Assembly: GCA_028288585.1 (NCBI GenBank)
Contig: JAQBNL010000074.1
Location: forward strand, 1-36,592
Reading direction: 5' to 3'
Length of the DNA stretch: 36,592 nt
Source: Chitinophagaceae bacterium
GTDB lineage: Bacteria > Bacteroidota > Bacteroidia > Chitinophagales > Chitinophagaceae
Shown here: positions 25,492 to 34,226 of the stretch, in pieces
Layout of the letters: each line of letters begins with the position of its first letter
Numbering within the stretch: the first letter of the stretch is position 1
Program-made: the position numbers and the translations under genes
The notes under the pieces: generated by a model
What the model was told of the DNA's origin: nothing
The model's input: only the letters and a program-made list of their open reading frames with translations
Databases searched by the model: none

Positions 25492-26601
25492 ATGGCAACA
25501 TTAAATTTTGGCGGCACACAGGAAAACGTTGTAACACGTGAAGAATTTCCCTTATCAAAAGCGCAGGAAGTGCTGAAAGATGAAGTGGTAGCGGTTATTG
25601 GCTACGGCGTTCAGGGGCCGGGGCAGGCGCTTAATCAAAAAGAAAACGGGATAAACGTTATTATAGGGCAGCGAAAAAATTCAAAAAGCTGGGACAAGGC
25701 GGTACGTGATGGTTTTGTAGAAGGCACAACTTTATTTGATATCGAAGAAGCACTGCAAAGAGGAACTATCATTTGTTATTTATTGAGTGATGCTGCGCAG
25801 ATAGCCCTGTGGCCAACAGTAAAAAAACATTTAACGCCTGGCAAAGCATTATATTTTTCTCATGGTTTTGGAATTACCTATAATGATCAAACGGGTATTA
25901 TTCCCCCGCCTGATGTGGATGTTTTTTTAGTTGCGCCAAAAGGTTCCGGAACATCTTTACGCAGGATGTTTTTGCAGGGCCGTGGCTTAAACAGCAGCTA
26001 TGCAATTTTCCAGGATGCAACAGGAAGGGCATTTGAAAGAGTAGCCGCTTTAGGGATTGCTATTGGCTCAGGCTATTTATTTGAAACAGATTTTAAGAAA
26101 GAAGTGTATTCTGATCTAACAGGAGAAAGAGGAACGCTTATGGGTGCGATACAGGGGATATTTGCAGCACAATATGAAGTATTGAGAGCAAAAGGCCACT
26201 CTCCTTCTGAAGCATTTAATGAAACAGTTGAAGAGCTTACACAATCCCTGATGCCGCTGGTTGCAGAAAATGGAATGGACTGGATGTATGCTAATTGCTC
26301 TACCACCGCACAACGCGGCGCCCTGGACTGGTGGAAAAAATTCAGAGATGCTACATTGCCCGTTTTTAAAGAATTGTATGAAGAAGTTGCTGCAGGAAGA
26401 GAAGCGGGCCGTTCGATAGAAAGCAACAGCAAGGCAGATTACAGGGAAAACCTGGAAGTAGAATTAAAGGAACTGCGTGACAGTGAATTATGGCAGGCCG
26501 GTAAAACAGTAAGAAGTTTAAGACCTGAAAACCAAAAGGTCCCATCCCCTAAAGGAGAGTTAAAGAATGAAAGTTCACAATTAAAACCGGTTAGTAATTA
26601 A
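25492..26601 (+). CDS. ilvC: Ketol-acid reductoisomerase
   Basis: The 369-aa NADPH- and Mg-dependent class I enzyme isomerises and reduces acetolactate or acetohydroxybutyrate. The Rossmann motif is IGYGVQGPGQA (about 36-46). VAPKGSGTSLRRMF, the Mg-binding SDLTGERG and NETVEELTQSL follow. The class I knotted domain ends near TVRSLRPEN at about residue 348, where related enzymes normally stop. The last 20 or so residues (QKVPSPKGELKNESSQ...) are an extra tail encoded over a short palindrome. The start at ATG 25492 gives the usual MATLNFGG N-terminus. ilvA starts 8 bases after the stop. Confidence 0.96.
   Translation: MATLNFGGTQENVVTREEFPLSKAQEVLKDEVVAVIGYGVQGPGQALNQKENGINVIIGQRKNSKSWDKAVRDGFVEGTTLFDIEEALQRGTIICYLLSDAAQIALWPTVKKHLTPGKALYFSHGFGITYNDQTGIIPPPDVDVFLVAPKGSGTSLRRMFLQGRGLNSSYAIFQDATGRAFERVAALGIAIGSGYLFETDFKKEVYSDLTGERGTLMGAIQGIFAAQYEVLRAKGHSPSEAFNETVEELTQSLMPLVAENGMDWMYANCSTTAQRGALDWWKKFRDATLPVFKELYEEVAAGREAGRSIESNSKADYRENLEVELKELRDSELWQAGKTVRSLRPENQKVPSPKGELKNESSQLKPVSN
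26545..26558. repeat. Palindrome in ilvC 3' end
   Basis: TCCCCT and AGGAGA pair around AA with one C-A mismatch. It codes for PSPKGE in the extra C-terminal tail of IlvC, beyond the conserved end of the family. It is similar in kind to the leuB and ilvA palindromes. Confidence 0.4.
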
Positions 26602-26609
26602 AATTTGTA

Positions 26610-27902
26610 ATGAGCAATCTAGCAACAAATAAAGAATATTCTCCTCATGCCCCTGTAGGGGATAGGAGCTACACTTTGGATTTTGCAGCCGCAGCAAACC
26701 GCCTGAAGCATGTAGTGTACAGAACGCCGCTTGTTCTTAATCATAATCTATCAAAGAAATATGGGGCAAATATTTATTTGAAAAGAGAAGATTTGCAGGT
26801 GGTCCGTTCATACAAGATCCGCGGTGCTTTTAATATGATGAGTAGTTTGCCACAGGAGCAGCTGCAAAAAGGAGTTGTATGCGCAAGCGCCGGCAACCAT
26901 GCACAGGGCTTTGCATATTCATGCAAAAAACTGGGTGTAAAGGGTGTAATATTTATGCCTGTAATTACGCCTAATCAAAAAATAAGTCAGACAAAAATGT
27001 TTGGCGAAGATTTTATTGAAATAAAATTAACCGGTGATTCTTATGATGAATGTGCTGTTGCCGCAAAGAAGTATACTGAGGAAAACAGGATGACCTATGT
27101 ACATCCTTTTGATGATTATAAAATTATTGAAGGGCAGGGAACAGTGGGCCTGGAAATTTTAGAAGACCTGTCAGCAATAGATTATTTATTTGTTCCTGTT
27201 GGCGGCGGCGGATTGTGTGCGGGGGTTGGCAGTTATTTTAAAACTTTTTCTCCGCAAACAAAGGTGATAGGTGTAGAGCCGGAGGGTGCTCCATCAATGA
27301 AGGCAGCACTGGAAGCCGGCGAACCTGTTACACTGTCAAATATTGAACGGTTTGTAGATGGCGCCTCTGTACAGCGTGTAGGCAACATAACTTTTTCAAT
27401 TTGCAAAGAGGTTTTATCTGGTATGCACCTGGCGCCGGAAGGAAAGATCTGTTCAACTATTTTAAAACTATATAACGAAGATGCCATGGTAGTGGAGCCT
27501 GCAGGTGCTTTATCTATTGCCGCATTAGATGATTATGCAAATGAAATAAAGGGGAAAAATATTGTTTGCATTGTAAGTGGCAGTAACAATGATATTGACA
27601 GGATGCAGGAGATAAAAGAACGCTCACTGCGGTATGAAGGTTTGAAACATTATTTTCTCATCCGCTTTGCACAGCGCCCGGGTGCGCTGAAGGATTTTGT
27701 TAATGATGTATTGGGACCTTCTGATGATATCACGAGGTTTGAATATGTTCAAAAACATAATAAAGAATCAGGCCCTGCATTGGTAGGTATTGAATTAAGA
27801 TCAAAAGAAGATTACTACCGGCTATTAACTAACCTGGATGCTTATCATGTAAATTATACTGAACTAAAACAAGATGATAATGCATTTGGCTACCTGGTTT
27901 AA
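26610..27902 (+). CDS. ilvA: Threonine deaminase (threonine dehydratase)
   Basis: The 430-aa PLP enzyme deaminates threonine to 2-oxobutyrate, the entry to isoleucine. The PLP Lys70 is in VVRSYKIRGAF, SAGNHAQGFA follows at about 94-103, and the phosphate-binding glycine loop is VGGGGLCAGV near 197-206. A single ACT-like regulatory domain (about 345-430) starts near HYFLIRFAQRPGALKDF. E. coli IlvA (514 aa) has two such repeats, so this is the short biosynthetic form. The first 20 or so residues (NKEYSPHAPVGDRSYT) precede the usual start of the family and span a palindrome. It sits between ilvC and thrA, linking threonine and isoleucine synthesis. Confidence 0.95.
   Translation: MSNLATNKEYSPHAPVGDRSYTLDFAAAANRLKHVVYRTPLVLNHNLSKKYGANIYLKREDLQVVRSYKIRGAFNMMSSLPQEQLQKGVVCASAGNHAQGFAYSCKKLGVKGVIFMPVITPNQKISQTKMFGEDFIEIKLTGDSYDECAVAAKKYTEENRMTYVHPFDDYKIIEGQGTVGLEILEDLSAIDYLFVPVGGGGLCAGVGSYFKTFSPQTKVIGVEPEGAPSMKAALEAGEPVTLSNIERFVDGASVQRVGNITFSICKEVLSGMHLAPEGKICSTILKLYNEDAMVVEPAGALSIAALDDYANEIKGKNIVCIVSGSNNDIDRMQEIKERSLRYEGLKHYFLIRFAQRPGALKDFVNDVLGPSDDITRFEYVQKHNKESGPALVGIELRSKEDYYRLLTNLDAYHVNYTELKQDDNAFGYLV
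26650..26661. repeat. Palindrome in ilvA 5' end
   Basis: CCCCT and AGGGG form a perfect 5-bp stem around GT. It encodes part of the non-conserved N-terminal extension (HAPVGD) of IlvA and lies about 100 bases from the similar palindrome in ilvC. Confidence 0.4.
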
Positions 27903-27981
27903 TGGCTGCTTCTCAAACTTAAAATATCAAAAGGCAACGTATCCCTTAATTTTAAATCATTTTTAATACTATAAATTATAT

Positions 27982-30435
27982 ATGCAGGTTTTAAAATTTG
28001 GGGGCAGTTCTGTTTCCAATGCAGACAATATAAACAGGGTAATTGCAATTGTAGAGCAGGCCGCTAAAAAAAATAACAATATTGTTATAATCCTGTCTGC
28101 GTTGGGCGGCACTACTGACGCTTTATTAGAGGTAGCAAATCTTGCATCAGACACTGATATTTCCTATAAAGAAAAACTTCATACAATAGAACACAGGCAT
28201 CTTACCATTGTAAAAGATCTGCTCCCAATCGATCAGCAAAGCAGCGTGTTAAGCATGGTGAAAAAAAGATTTAATGAAATTGAGGATACCTGCAACGGGG
28301 TTTTTTTATTGAAAGAATTATCACAGCGTACAAAAGATTCAATCGTAAGCAATGGTGAATTATTATCTTCCCAAATATTTGCCGCAAAACTAAGATCACT
28401 TGATATAGACAATACATGGAAAGATGCGAGGGAACTTATCATAACTGATTCCCAGTTCGGCGCCGCTAATGTGGATTTTACAGCAACCAATAAAAATATC
28501 CAGTCTTTCTTTTTTTCACTGGAAAGTCTCATTTGCATTCTTCCCGGTTTTATTGCATCAGATAAAAACGGCAGCACCACAACATTGGGAAGAGGCGGCT
28601 CAGATTATACAGCAGCAATTATTGCAGCAGCCTTAACTGTTTCCACGGTAGAAATATGGACCGACGTTTCCGGGATGATGACAGCTGATCCCAGGTTGGT
28701 ATCTAACGCAAAAATTATTCAACACATATCTTACCAGGAGGCAATGGAACTTTCACATTTTGGAGCCAAAGTGATTTACCCGCCTACCATACAACCTGTG
28801 ATGATTAAACGCATCCCTGTATGGATAAAAAACACTTTTGCTCCGCAGGAACCCGGTACCTTAATTGAAAATACTTCCTCTAAAAATGGCGGAAGCATTC
28901 GAGGCATTTCCAGCATCAACAAACTTGCATTGCTGAGCCTGGAAGGCAGTGGCATGGTGGGTATACCGGGATTTTCAAAACGTTTATTTGAAGCCCTGTC
29001 AAACGAAAAGATAAACGTTATACTTATCACCCAAAGTTCTTCGGAACATTCTATTTGTGTTGGTATTGAAGAATTGAATGCTGACAAAGCAAAAGATGCT
29101 GTTGACAAGGCTTTTGCCTATGAGATCGAAATAAAAAAAGTAGACCCGCTTATAGTAGAAAAAAAACTCGCAATTGTTGCGCTGGTGGGTGATAATATGA
29201 AAAACCATCCGGGTATCAGCGGAAAAATGTTTAGCGTATTGGGAAAGAATGGTGTAAACATCAGGGCAATAGCACAGGGCTCTTCTGAAAGAAATATTTC
29301 AGCAGTGATTGCTACGCCGGATGTAAAAAAAGCCATTAATGTTTTACATGAAGAATTTTTTGAAACAACCTACAAACAGGTAAACCTTTTTATCAGCGGC
29401 ACCGGAAATGTTGGAAGCAGGCTGCTGGCGCAATTACAACAGCAAATTGAATACCTGCATAATCATCTTCGCTTGCAGGTACGCGTTACAGGAATTGCCA
29501 ATAGTAAAAAAATGTTTTTCAATGATGATGGTATTGATCTTTCCCAATGGAAAGAACTGTTACCAACAGGCGATGAAATGAACCTGCAGCATTTTATTTC
29601 TGCCATTCAAAAAAAGAATTTAAGAAACTCTGTTTTTATTGATGTAACTGCCAATGATGATGTTGCAAAATCATACCCGCATTTTTTACAAAAAAGTATT
29701 TCAGTAGTAGCCTGTAATAAAGTTGCATGTTCATCTTCTTATCAATATTATAAAAGTCTGAAAGATCTTGCGAGAGAATTTAATGCGCTTTTTCTTTTTG
29801 AAACCAATGTAGGAGCAGGTTTGCCGGTTATAGGTACCTTAAATGATTTGCTGCGCAGCGGTGATAAAGTAAACAGGATAGAAGCGGTATTGAGCGGTAC
29901 ACTTAATTTTGTTTTCAATAATTATACCGGGGAAAAAAGTTTTGCAGCTGTTGTAAGACAGGCGCAGGCAGAAGGATATACAGAGCCTGACCCAAGATTG
30001 GATTTAAGCGGAACAGATGTTATGCGTAAAATAATGATATTGGCAAGGGAGACCGGTGAAAAAATAGAAATGGAAGACATAAGCAATAATTCTTTTATGC
30101 CCGAATCCTGTATGAAAGGGAATGTTGAAAATTTTTATACGGAAATGGAAAAGCATGAAGACCATTTTAAAAAATTAGTTGAAGAAGCTAAGCAGTCAGG
30201 AAAAAAATTAAAATTTGTAGCAAAATACCAAAATGGAGAAGCTGCTGTTGGTTTACAGCATATTGATCCGCAACACGATTTTTATCATCTGTATGGAAAA
30301 GATAATGCAGTGCTTTTTTATACCAACCGCTATACTGAACAGCCTCTTGTGGTTAAAGGTGCAGGGGCAGGGGCAGAAGTAACTGCGTCAGGTGTATTTG
30401 CTGATATAATAAGAGCCGCAGCGCCTACAAATTAA
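27982..30435 (+). CDS. thrA: Bifunctional aspartokinase / homoserine dehydrogenase
   Basis: The 817-aa fusion matches E. coli ThrA (820 aa). The N-terminal aspartokinase has KFGGSSVSN (5-13) and TTTLGRGGSDYTA near 197-209. Central ACT domains (about 315-460) include LEGSGMVGIPGFSKRLFEAL and HPGISGKMFSVLGKNGVNI. The homoserine dehydrogenase starts with the NAD(P) motif ISGTGNVGSRLL (about 471-482), then NKVACSS, FETNVGAGLPVIGTL, LSGTLNFVFN and EGYTEPDPRLDLSGTDV. It catalyses the first and third steps from aspartate to threonine. The intervening aspartate semialdehyde dehydrogenase (asd) is not in the window. The ACT domains imply feedback control by threonine. thrB follows after 4 bases. Confidence 0.97.
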   Translation: MQVLKFGGSSVSNADNINRVIAIVEQAAKKNNNIVIILSALGGTTDALLEVANLASDTDISYKEKLHTIEHRHLTIVKDLLPIDQQSSVLSMVKKRFNEIEDTCNGVFLLKELSQRTKDSIVSNGELLSSQIFAAKLRSLDIDNTWKDARELIITDSQFGAANVDFTATNKNIQSFFFSLESLICILPGFIASDKNGSTTTLGRGGSDYTAAIIAAALTVSTVEIWTDVSGMMTADPRLVSNAKIIQHISYQEAMELSHFGAKVIYPPTIQPVMIKRIPVWIKNTFAPQEPGTLIENTSSKNGGSIRGISSINKLALLSLEGSGMVGIPGFSKRLFEALSNEKINVILITQSSSEHSICVGIEELNADKAKDAVDKAFAYEIEIKKVDPLIVEKKLAIVALVGDNMKNHPGISGKMFSVLGKNGVNIRAIAQGSSERNISAVIATPDVKKAINVLHEEFFETTYKQVNLFISGTGNVGSRLLAQLQQQIEYLHNHLRLQVRVTGIANSKKMFFNDDGIDLSQWKELLPTGDEMNLQHFISAIQKKNLRNSVFIDVTANDDVAKSYPHFLQKSISVVACNKVACSSSYQYYKSLKDLAREFNALFLFETNVGAGLPVIGTLNDLLRSGDKVNRIEAVLSGTLNFVFNNYTGEKSFAAVVRQAQAEGYTEPDPRLDLSGTDVMRKIMILARETGEKIEMEDISNNSFMPESCMKGNVENFYTEMEKHEDHFKKLVEEAKQSGKKLKFVAKYQNGEAAVGLQHIDPQHDFYHLYGKDNAVLFYTNRYTEQPLVVKGAGAGAEVTASGVFADIIRAAAPTN

Positions 30436-30439
30436 TATA

Positions 30440-31357
30440 ATGAAGTCCGTAAAAATAAAATCACCTGCAACCATTGCCAATTTAGTTTGTGGCTTTGATG
30501 TATTGGGCATGGCATTAAATGATCCGCAGGATGTTATGCAGGTTACACTTTCCAAAGAGCCCGGCATACGCATTCAACATAACGATATTTATAACCTGCC
30601 TGTAATCCCTGAAAAAAATGTTGCCGGTGTAGCGCTATTAGAATTAATAAAGGAACTGGACAACGAAAATGGATTTGATATAGTTATAGAGAAACACATA
30701 AAACCCGGCAGTGGTCTTGGTTCCAGTGCTGCAAGTGCGGCTGGAGTTGTGGTAGCCGCCAACCATTTACTTGGAAATATTTTTTCCAAAGAAGACCTGG
30801 TGCGCTTTGCAATGGCAGGAGAAAAACTCGCTTCAGGCGTAAAGCATGCTGATAATATTTCTCCCTGTATTTATGGAGGCGTAACCCTTATCCGTTCCAT
30901 TTTTCCCTTAGATATAATTCCATTGCCTGCACCGCCAATGTATGTTGCAGTTGTGCATCCGCAGATAGAAGTAAAAACTTCTGATGCAAGAGAAATTCTT
31001 CGCAAAGAAGTTTTGTTGAAGGATGCAATTAAACAATGGGGAAATATAGCAGGATTGGTTGCAGGTTTTATGCAGAATGATTATGGCTTAATAAGCCGCA
31101 GCCTCGAAGATGTAATCATCGAGCCCGTCCGGAGTATTTTAATTCCGGGATTTGATGAAGTAAAGAAAAAATGCGCAGCGGCAGGAGCATTGGGTGGCGG
31201 CATTGCAGGGTCCGGCCCATCTATATTTATGTTATGCAAAGAAGAAAACGTAGCTAAGGATGTAGAGCTAATAATGAAAGGTATTTATGATAGCATCGGC
31301 TTAGCTTATCATAGTTATGTTACAACCATAAATAATAAAGGGATAACAATAGTCTGA
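30440..31357 (+). CDS. thrB: Homoserine kinase
   Basis: The 305-aa GHMP-family kinase phosphorylates homoserine with ATP. The ATP-binding motif PGSGLGSSAASAAG spans about 89-102. The N-terminal SPATIANLVCGFDVLGMAL is typical, and the C-terminal motif GALGGGIAGSGPSIFMLC (about 251-268) closes the active site. Length matches the family (about 310 aa). It lies immediately after thrA, probably coupled. A 210-base repeat-bearing gap then separates it from thrC. Confidence 0.96.
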   Translation: MKSVKIKSPATIANLVCGFDVLGMALNDPQDVMQVTLSKEPGIRIQHNDIYNLPVIPEKNVAGVALLELIKELDNENGFDIVIEKHIKPGSGLGSSAASAAGVVVAANHLLGNIFSKEDLVRFAMAGEKLASGVKHADNISPCIYGGVTLIRSIFPLDIIPLPAPPMYVAVVHPQIEVKTSDAREILRKEVLLKDAIKQWGNIAGLVAGFMQNDYGLISRSLEDVIIEPVRSILIPGFDEVKKKCAAAGALGGGIAGSGPSIFMLCKEENVAKDVELIMKGIYDSIGLAYHSYVTTINNKGITIV

Positions 31358-31402
31358 ACGTGATTGGAGGAGATTAAAAAGATCAAGAAGAAAAATAATT
31401 TT

Positions 31403-31432
31403 GATTAAAAAATATATTCATCATTTTTAATC
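31403..31432. repeat. AT-rich inverted repeat in thrB-thrC gap
   Basis: GATTAAAAA (31403-31411) and TTTTTAATC (31424-31432) form a perfect 9-bp stem with a 12-base loop. ATTAAAAAGAT recurs as direct copies near 31373 and 31463. The downstream text (CCCGTAACCCATCC, then ATCATGGTTCAGGCAATTA) looks like a dispersed intergenic repeat, which cannot be confirmed from one window. Confidence 0.5.
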
Positions 31433-31491
31433 CCGTAACCCATCCAAATCATGGTTCAGGCAATTAAAAAGATTATTAGAATACCCATAAA

Positions 31492-31546
31492 GTGGCCGGT
31501 GCACCGGCCACGGCTGCTCTCCGCGGTTGGTGTCCTCATCCACCGC
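31492..31546. repeat. REP-like GC-rich double palindrome
   Basis: GTGGCCGGTGCACCGGCCAC at 31492-31511 is a perfect 20-bp palindrome. After an 11-base spacer, a second imperfect hairpin lies at 31523-31546 (GCGGTTGGTG ... CATCCACCGC; nine pairs including one G-U, with an internal mismatch). The block is far more GC-rich than its surroundings and lacks a U-tract, so it is not a classic terminator. The arrangement resembles REP/BIME elements. It ends 21 bases before thrC and could affect message stability or operon polarity. Confidence 0.65.
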
Positions 31547-31567
31547 AATATAAAATATTAAAAACTC

Positions 31568-32866
31568 ATGCTTTACTACAGCACCAGTCATATATCACCA
31601 AAAGTAGATTTTAAAGAAGCTACGATAAAAGGCCAGGCGCCTGATAAAGGATTATATTTTCCTGAAATCATTCCACAACTTCCTGAAAACTTTATCAGCA
31701 ATATTGAGCAATATTCAAAAGAAGAAATTGCATACAATGTTATCCAGCCATATATTGGTGATGCAATTCCAAAAAATGAATTGGAAAGAATTGTAAAAGA
31801 GACGATCAATTTTGATTTTCCATTGGTTAAGGTAGAAGAAAATATTTTTTCTCTTGAGTTATTTCACGGTCCTACGCTGGCTTTTAAAGATGTGGGTGCA
31901 AGATTCATGAGCCGTTGCCTTGGCTATTTTGTAAAAGATGAGAATAAGAAAATAACCGTATTGGTAGCCACTTCCGGCGATACTGGCGGAGCAGTGGCCA
32001 ATGGATTTTATGATGTAAAGGGAGTTGATGTAGTTATCCTTTATCCTTCAGGAAAAGTGAGCAGCGTACAGGAATTACAATTAACTACGCTGGGAAAAAA
32101 TATCACTGCCTTAGAAGTTGATGGAACTTTTGATGATTGCCAGCAGATGGTAAAGCAGGCTTTTGCCGATGAAGAATTAAATAAAAAATTATTTCTTACT
32201 TCTGCCAACTCAATTAATGTTGCCCGTTGGCTGCCGCAACAATTTTATTATTTCTTTGCATATCAACAGTGGGCTAACAAAAATCAGCCCCCGGTTATAA
32301 GTGTACCCAGCGGCAACTTTGGAAATATTTGCGCAGGATTATTAGCCCATCGCTCAGGATTACCGGTGCAACATTTTATTGCAGCATGTAACGCCAATAA
32401 TGTTGTTTATAATTATTTGCTGACGGGAAAGTACACGGCTAAAAACTCTGTGGCAACTATATCAAACGCAATGGATGTAGGCAATCCCAGCAACTTCGTT
32501 CGCATCCTGGAATTATTCGACCAGGAATTTAATTCGCTTAAAAATGTAATGAGCAGCTATTCTATTTCAGATGAAGAGACAAAAAAAACTCTTAAAGAAG
32601 TGCACTCGGATACAAATTATTTGTTAGATCCACATGGTGCAGTTGGTTACCTGGGATTAGAAAAATATTTGCAGCAGCATCCCGGCTTGCAGGGATTTTT
32701 TTTAGAGACAGCTCATCCCGTAAAATTTTATGATGTAGTTGAACCGATCATACAGCAACCTGTACCTATGCCTGATGCAATAAAATACCTGCTGAAAGAA
32801 GAAAAGCAAAGTATAGAAATAGAAGTTGATTACAATTCTTTGAAAGATTACTTACTATCAAAGTAA
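31568..32866 (+). CDS. thrC: Threonine synthase
   Basis: The 432-aa PLP enzyme converts O-phosphohomoserine to threonine. The PLP Lys107 lies in FHGPTLAFKDVGARFMSR. VATSGDTGGAVANGF and SVPSGNFGNICAGLLA are further cofactor and substrate loops. Length and the N-terminal MLYYSTSH ... KGQAPDKGLYFPE match the E. coli-like ThrC class (428 aa). It is last in the plus-strand run. Its stop is only 2 bases from the end of hisIE on the opposite strand, leaving no room for a separate terminator between the two operons. Confidence 0.97.
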   Translation: MLYYSTSHISPKVDFKEATIKGQAPDKGLYFPEIIPQLPENFISNIEQYSKEEIAYNVIQPYIGDAIPKNELERIVKETINFDFPLVKVEENIFSLELFHGPTLAFKDVGARFMSRCLGYFVKDENKKITVLVATSGDTGGAVANGFYDVKGVDVVILYPSGKVSSVQELQLTTLGKNITALEVDGTFDDCQQMVKQAFADEELNKKLFLTSANSINVARWLPQQFYYFFAYQQWANKNQPPVISVPSGNFGNICAGLLAHRSGLPVQHFIAACNANNVVYNYLLTGKYTAKNSVATISNAMDVGNPSNFVRILELFDQEFNSLKNVMSSYSISDEETKKTLKEVHSDTNYLLDPHGAVGYLGLEKYLQQHPGLQGFFLETAHPVKFYDVVEPIIQQPVPMPDAIKYLLKEEKQSIEIEVDYNSLKDYLLSK

Positions 32867-32868
32867 AA

Positions 32869-33471
32869 TTATTTTGCATGACGCTGTTTAAGGATATCAG
32901 TAACATCATTCAGCGCAAAGCCTTTTGCTCTTAATAAAACGAGGTAATGGAATAACAGGTCGGCAGCTTCATTTTTAAATTCCCCTGCATCATCATCCTT
33001 TGCTTCAATAATTAATTCTACTGCCTCCTCTCCTACTTTTTGTGCAACTGCATTTATACCTTTCGTAAATAATGAACTCGTATAAGATTTTTCATTTGGA
33101 TTTTCTTTTCTGTCAGCAATAATTTTCTCTAACTGAGAAAGAAAATTTTCAGAAATATTTTCTTCATTAAAACATGTATCTGATCCCGTATGGCAAACAG
33201 GGCCATCAGGTCTGGCTTTAATTAAAAATGTATCATTGTCACAATCAAGCTTTATATCAATAAGGTGCAAATAATTTTTGCTTTCTTCTCCCTTTGTCCA
33301 TAGGCGTTGTTTTGTCCGGCTGTAAAAAGTAACCAGTTTTGTTTCTTTCGTTTTCCCCCATGCGTCCTCATTCATAAAACCCAGCATCAACACAACATTT
33401 GTGGTTGCATCCTGTATTATAGCAGGCATCAATCCATCCGCATATTTTGAAAAATCAGGTTTCCCGTTCAT
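32869..33471 (-). CDS. hisIE: Bifunctional PR-AMP cyclohydrolase / PR-ATP pyrophosphatase
   Basis: The 200-aa fusion performs histidine steps 2 and 3. The N-terminal PRA-CH domain (about 1-108) has [26 protein letters not shown] and a metal-binding region [12 protein letters not shown]. The C-terminal PRA-PH domain (about 109-200) has [10 protein letters not shown] and [14 protein letters not shown], with DEL-type acidic helices typical of MazG-like pyrophosphatases. Length equals E. coli HisI (203 aa). It is last in the operon, overlapping hisF by 4 bases (ATGA), and faces thrC tail to tail. Confidence 0.97.
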   Translation of the reverse strand: MNGKPDFSKYADGLMPAIIQDATTNVVLMLGFMNEDAWGKTKETKLVTFYSRTKQRLWTKGEESKNYLHLIDIKLDCDNDTFLIKARPDGPVCHTGSDTCFNEENISENFLSQLEKIIADRKENPNEKSYTSSLFTKGINAVAQKVGEEAVELIIEAKDDDAGEFKNEAADLLFHYLVLLRAKGFALNDVTDILKQRHAK

Positions 33472-34226
33472 AGTCTTATGTTTATATTATTCTCTTTAAG
33501 ATATTTTTTTAATCCAGGTATTTCAATTTCTTTATAATGAAATATACTGGCAGCAAGTGCTGCGTCAGCATTAGCTTTCTCAAATACTTCTTTAAAATGT
33601 TCTACTGTTCCTGCACCACCTGAAGCGATCACAGGAACCGAAAGTGTATTGGATAATAAAGACGTTATCTCCAAAGCAAATCCATTTTTAGTTCCATCAT
33701 TGTTCATCGATGTAAGCAGTATCTCTCCGGCTCCAAGACCAACCGCCTGCTTTGCCCAATCAATTGTTTTAGTTGCTGTTTTTGTTCTGCCCCCATTCAA
33801 ATAAACATACCATTCACCATCATCTTCTCTTTTTGTATCGATGGCCAACACTACGCACTGGCTTCCAAAATCATCTGATATTTCTGTAATTAATTCAGGC
33901 CTCTTGTATGCTGCAGTATTCACAGAAACCTTGTCTGCTCCATGTTGTAACAACTCTGAAACATTTTCTACGGAAGAAATTCCGCCGCCGACTGTAAATG
34001 GGATATTGATATTGCGGGCAAGTTTTTTTACCAGTTCAACAAGTGTTTTTCTTTTTTCAATCGTTGCAGTAATATCCAGGAAAACTAATTCGTCTGCACC
34101 TTGCTGTGAATAAATTTTTGCAAGTTCAACAGGATCACCAGCATCACGGATATTTTCAAAATTAATACCCTTAACAGTTCTGCCATCTTTTATATCCAAA
34201 CACGGTATGATCCTTTTTGCAAGCAC
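33468..34226 (-). CDS. hisF: Imidazole glycerol phosphate synthase, cyclase subunit
   Basis: The 252-aa TIM barrel forms imidazole glycerol phosphate and AICAR from PRFAR and ammonia delivered by HisH. Catalytic Asp11 ([15 protein letters not shown]) and Asp130 ([10 protein letters not shown]) are both at the standard positions. The phosphate-binding loops TVGGGISS and ASGGAG are visible. The start codon is GTG (34224-34226), chosen because it gives the canonical [12 protein letters not shown]-terminus. The start overlaps the hisA stop by one base (TAGTG on the coding strand). Confidence 0.97.
   Translation of the reverse strand: MLAKRIIPCLDIKDGRTVKGINFENIRDAGDPVELAKIYSQQGADELVFLDITATIEKRKTLVELVKKLARNINIPFTVGGGISSVENVSELLQHGADKVSVNTAAYKRPELITEISDDFGSQCVVLAIDTKREDDGEWYVYLNGGRTKTATKTIDWAKQAVGLGAGEILLTSMNNDGTKNGFALEITSLLSNTLSVPVIASGGAGTVEHFKEVFEKANADAALAASIFHYKEIEIPGLKKYLKENNINIRL

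Noticed and set aside
31403-31432. Inverted repeat as a terminator for thrB
   Set aside because: The stem is almost pure A/T with its T-run inside the stem arm and no T-run after it, so it is a poor intrinsic terminator. Described as a repeat instead.
31492-31546. CRISPR or attachment site interpretation of the palindromes
   Set aside because: There are no regularly spaced repeats with spacers, and no integrase or phage gene is nearby. A REP-like element explains it better.
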